Shown one piece after another: positions 5,526 to 5,790 of a stretch of DNA of 5,790 nucleotides (its first letter is position 1; every line of letters starts with the position of its first letter). Below the pieces are notes generated by a model. It made no database searches, was not told where the DNA came from, and saw only the letters and a list, made by a program, of their open reading frames with translations. The position numbers were made by a program, and so were the translations under genes. Source of the DNA: Clostridia bacterium (GTDB taxonomy: Bacteria > Bacillota > Clostridia > Oscillospirales > CAG-272); NCBI GenBank assembly GCA_900753285.1, contig CAADYN010000184.1, positions 1 through 5,790 of the forward strand. The letters run 5' to 3'.

Positions 5526-5790
5526 TCAGCCTACGGCGTTTACTACAACGGAAACAGCCGCGGATACAGCGAATACGTCATAGTCGTCTTTCTCTTCGGT
5601 CTTGTGTCCGAGCTGAGTCCACATGATTCCCTTGGAGTTGCGGTTAGCCCAGCATGAGTTGGCGTTCTTTCTGAGCCATTCTATGTACTCCGGCTTGTTT
5701 GTCTTTTCGGAATAGCGTCTGATGTAGCGCGCGAGAATGCCTTTGAATCCGGGGAGGTCGTTGCCTGGCTCTTCGTTGTCCATGATTCCG
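5526..5790 (-). CDS. Glycoside hydrolase family 76-like protein, C-terminal fragment
   Basis: The last 88 codons of a gene that enters from the right edge. The frame is open past the Met codon at 5783, so that Met is internal. The visible part reads GIMDNEEPGNDLPGFKGILARYIRRYS, then YIEWLRKNANSCWANRNSKGIMWTQLG, then a DVFAVSAAVSVVVNAV helix to the stop. This order (FKGI-x-x-RY helix, then NA.S.W.NR, then a final Ala/Val-rich helix) resembles the C-terminal repeats of the (alpha/alpha)6 barrel of GH76 enzymes. These are endo-acting alpha-1,6-mannanases and related enzymes acting on fungal or bacterial mannans. The paired catalytic Asp residues lie upstream, outside the window, so activity cannot be judged. 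Another (alpha/alpha)6 family is possible. A terminator follows 19 bases after the stop. Confidence 0.66.
   Translation of the reverse strand, partial: GIMDNEEPGNDLPGFKGILARYIRRYSEKTNKPEYIEWLRKNANSCWANRNSKGIMWTQLGHKTEEKDDYDVFAVSAAVSVVVNAVG

Overview
The window looks like chromosomal DNA from a low-to-mid GC Gram-positive anaerobe of the Clostridia. Ruminococcus or another Oscillospiraceae genus is my best guess. This rests on inference: a Thr/Glu/Pro-rich extracellular linker, strong AGGAG-type ribosome binding sites, the single-chain homodimeric type of glycyl-tRNA synthetase, an LCP-family envelope protein, and a lipoprotein serpin close to a GH76-like glycosidase. No tRNA, rRNA, CRISPR array, insertion sequence or phage gene was seen.

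Plus strand, left to right. The window opens inside a divergent LytR-CpsA-Psr (LCP) family protein (to 803) that lacks the family's basic active-site residues and carries a Thr/Glu/Pro-rich insertion. After a 46-base gap comes glycyl-tRNA synthetase (850-2262). An aldose 1-epimerase of the LacX type follows (2276-3157), 13 bases downstream with its own strong ribosome binding site. Its stop overlaps by four bases the GTG start of rsmA/ksgA, the 16S rRNA dimethyladenosine transferase (3154-4071). The spacing suggests one transcript for the last three genes and possibly for the LCP-like gene too. It joins two translation housekeeping functions to a sugar mutarotase.

Minus strand. A hairpin at 4078-4123 sits between the convergent ends of rsmA and a serpin gene and can act as a terminator in both directions. 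The serpin (4126-5409) is a lipoprotein with a near-consensus inhibitory hinge, so it is probably an active protease inhibitor tethered outside the membrane. Upstream of it, a strong terminator (5470-5506) ends a gene whose last 88 codons (5526-5790) resemble the C-terminus of a GH76 alpha-mannanase-like enzyme. The terminator makes the glycosidase and serpin separate transcription units, although both products probably act outside the cell.

Most of the window is ordinary housekeeping sequence. The parts most worth a second look are the degenerate, insertion-bearing LCP domain and the reactive loop of the lipoprotein serpin. I found no evidence for a wholly new system. All intergenic gaps are shorter than 300 bases.
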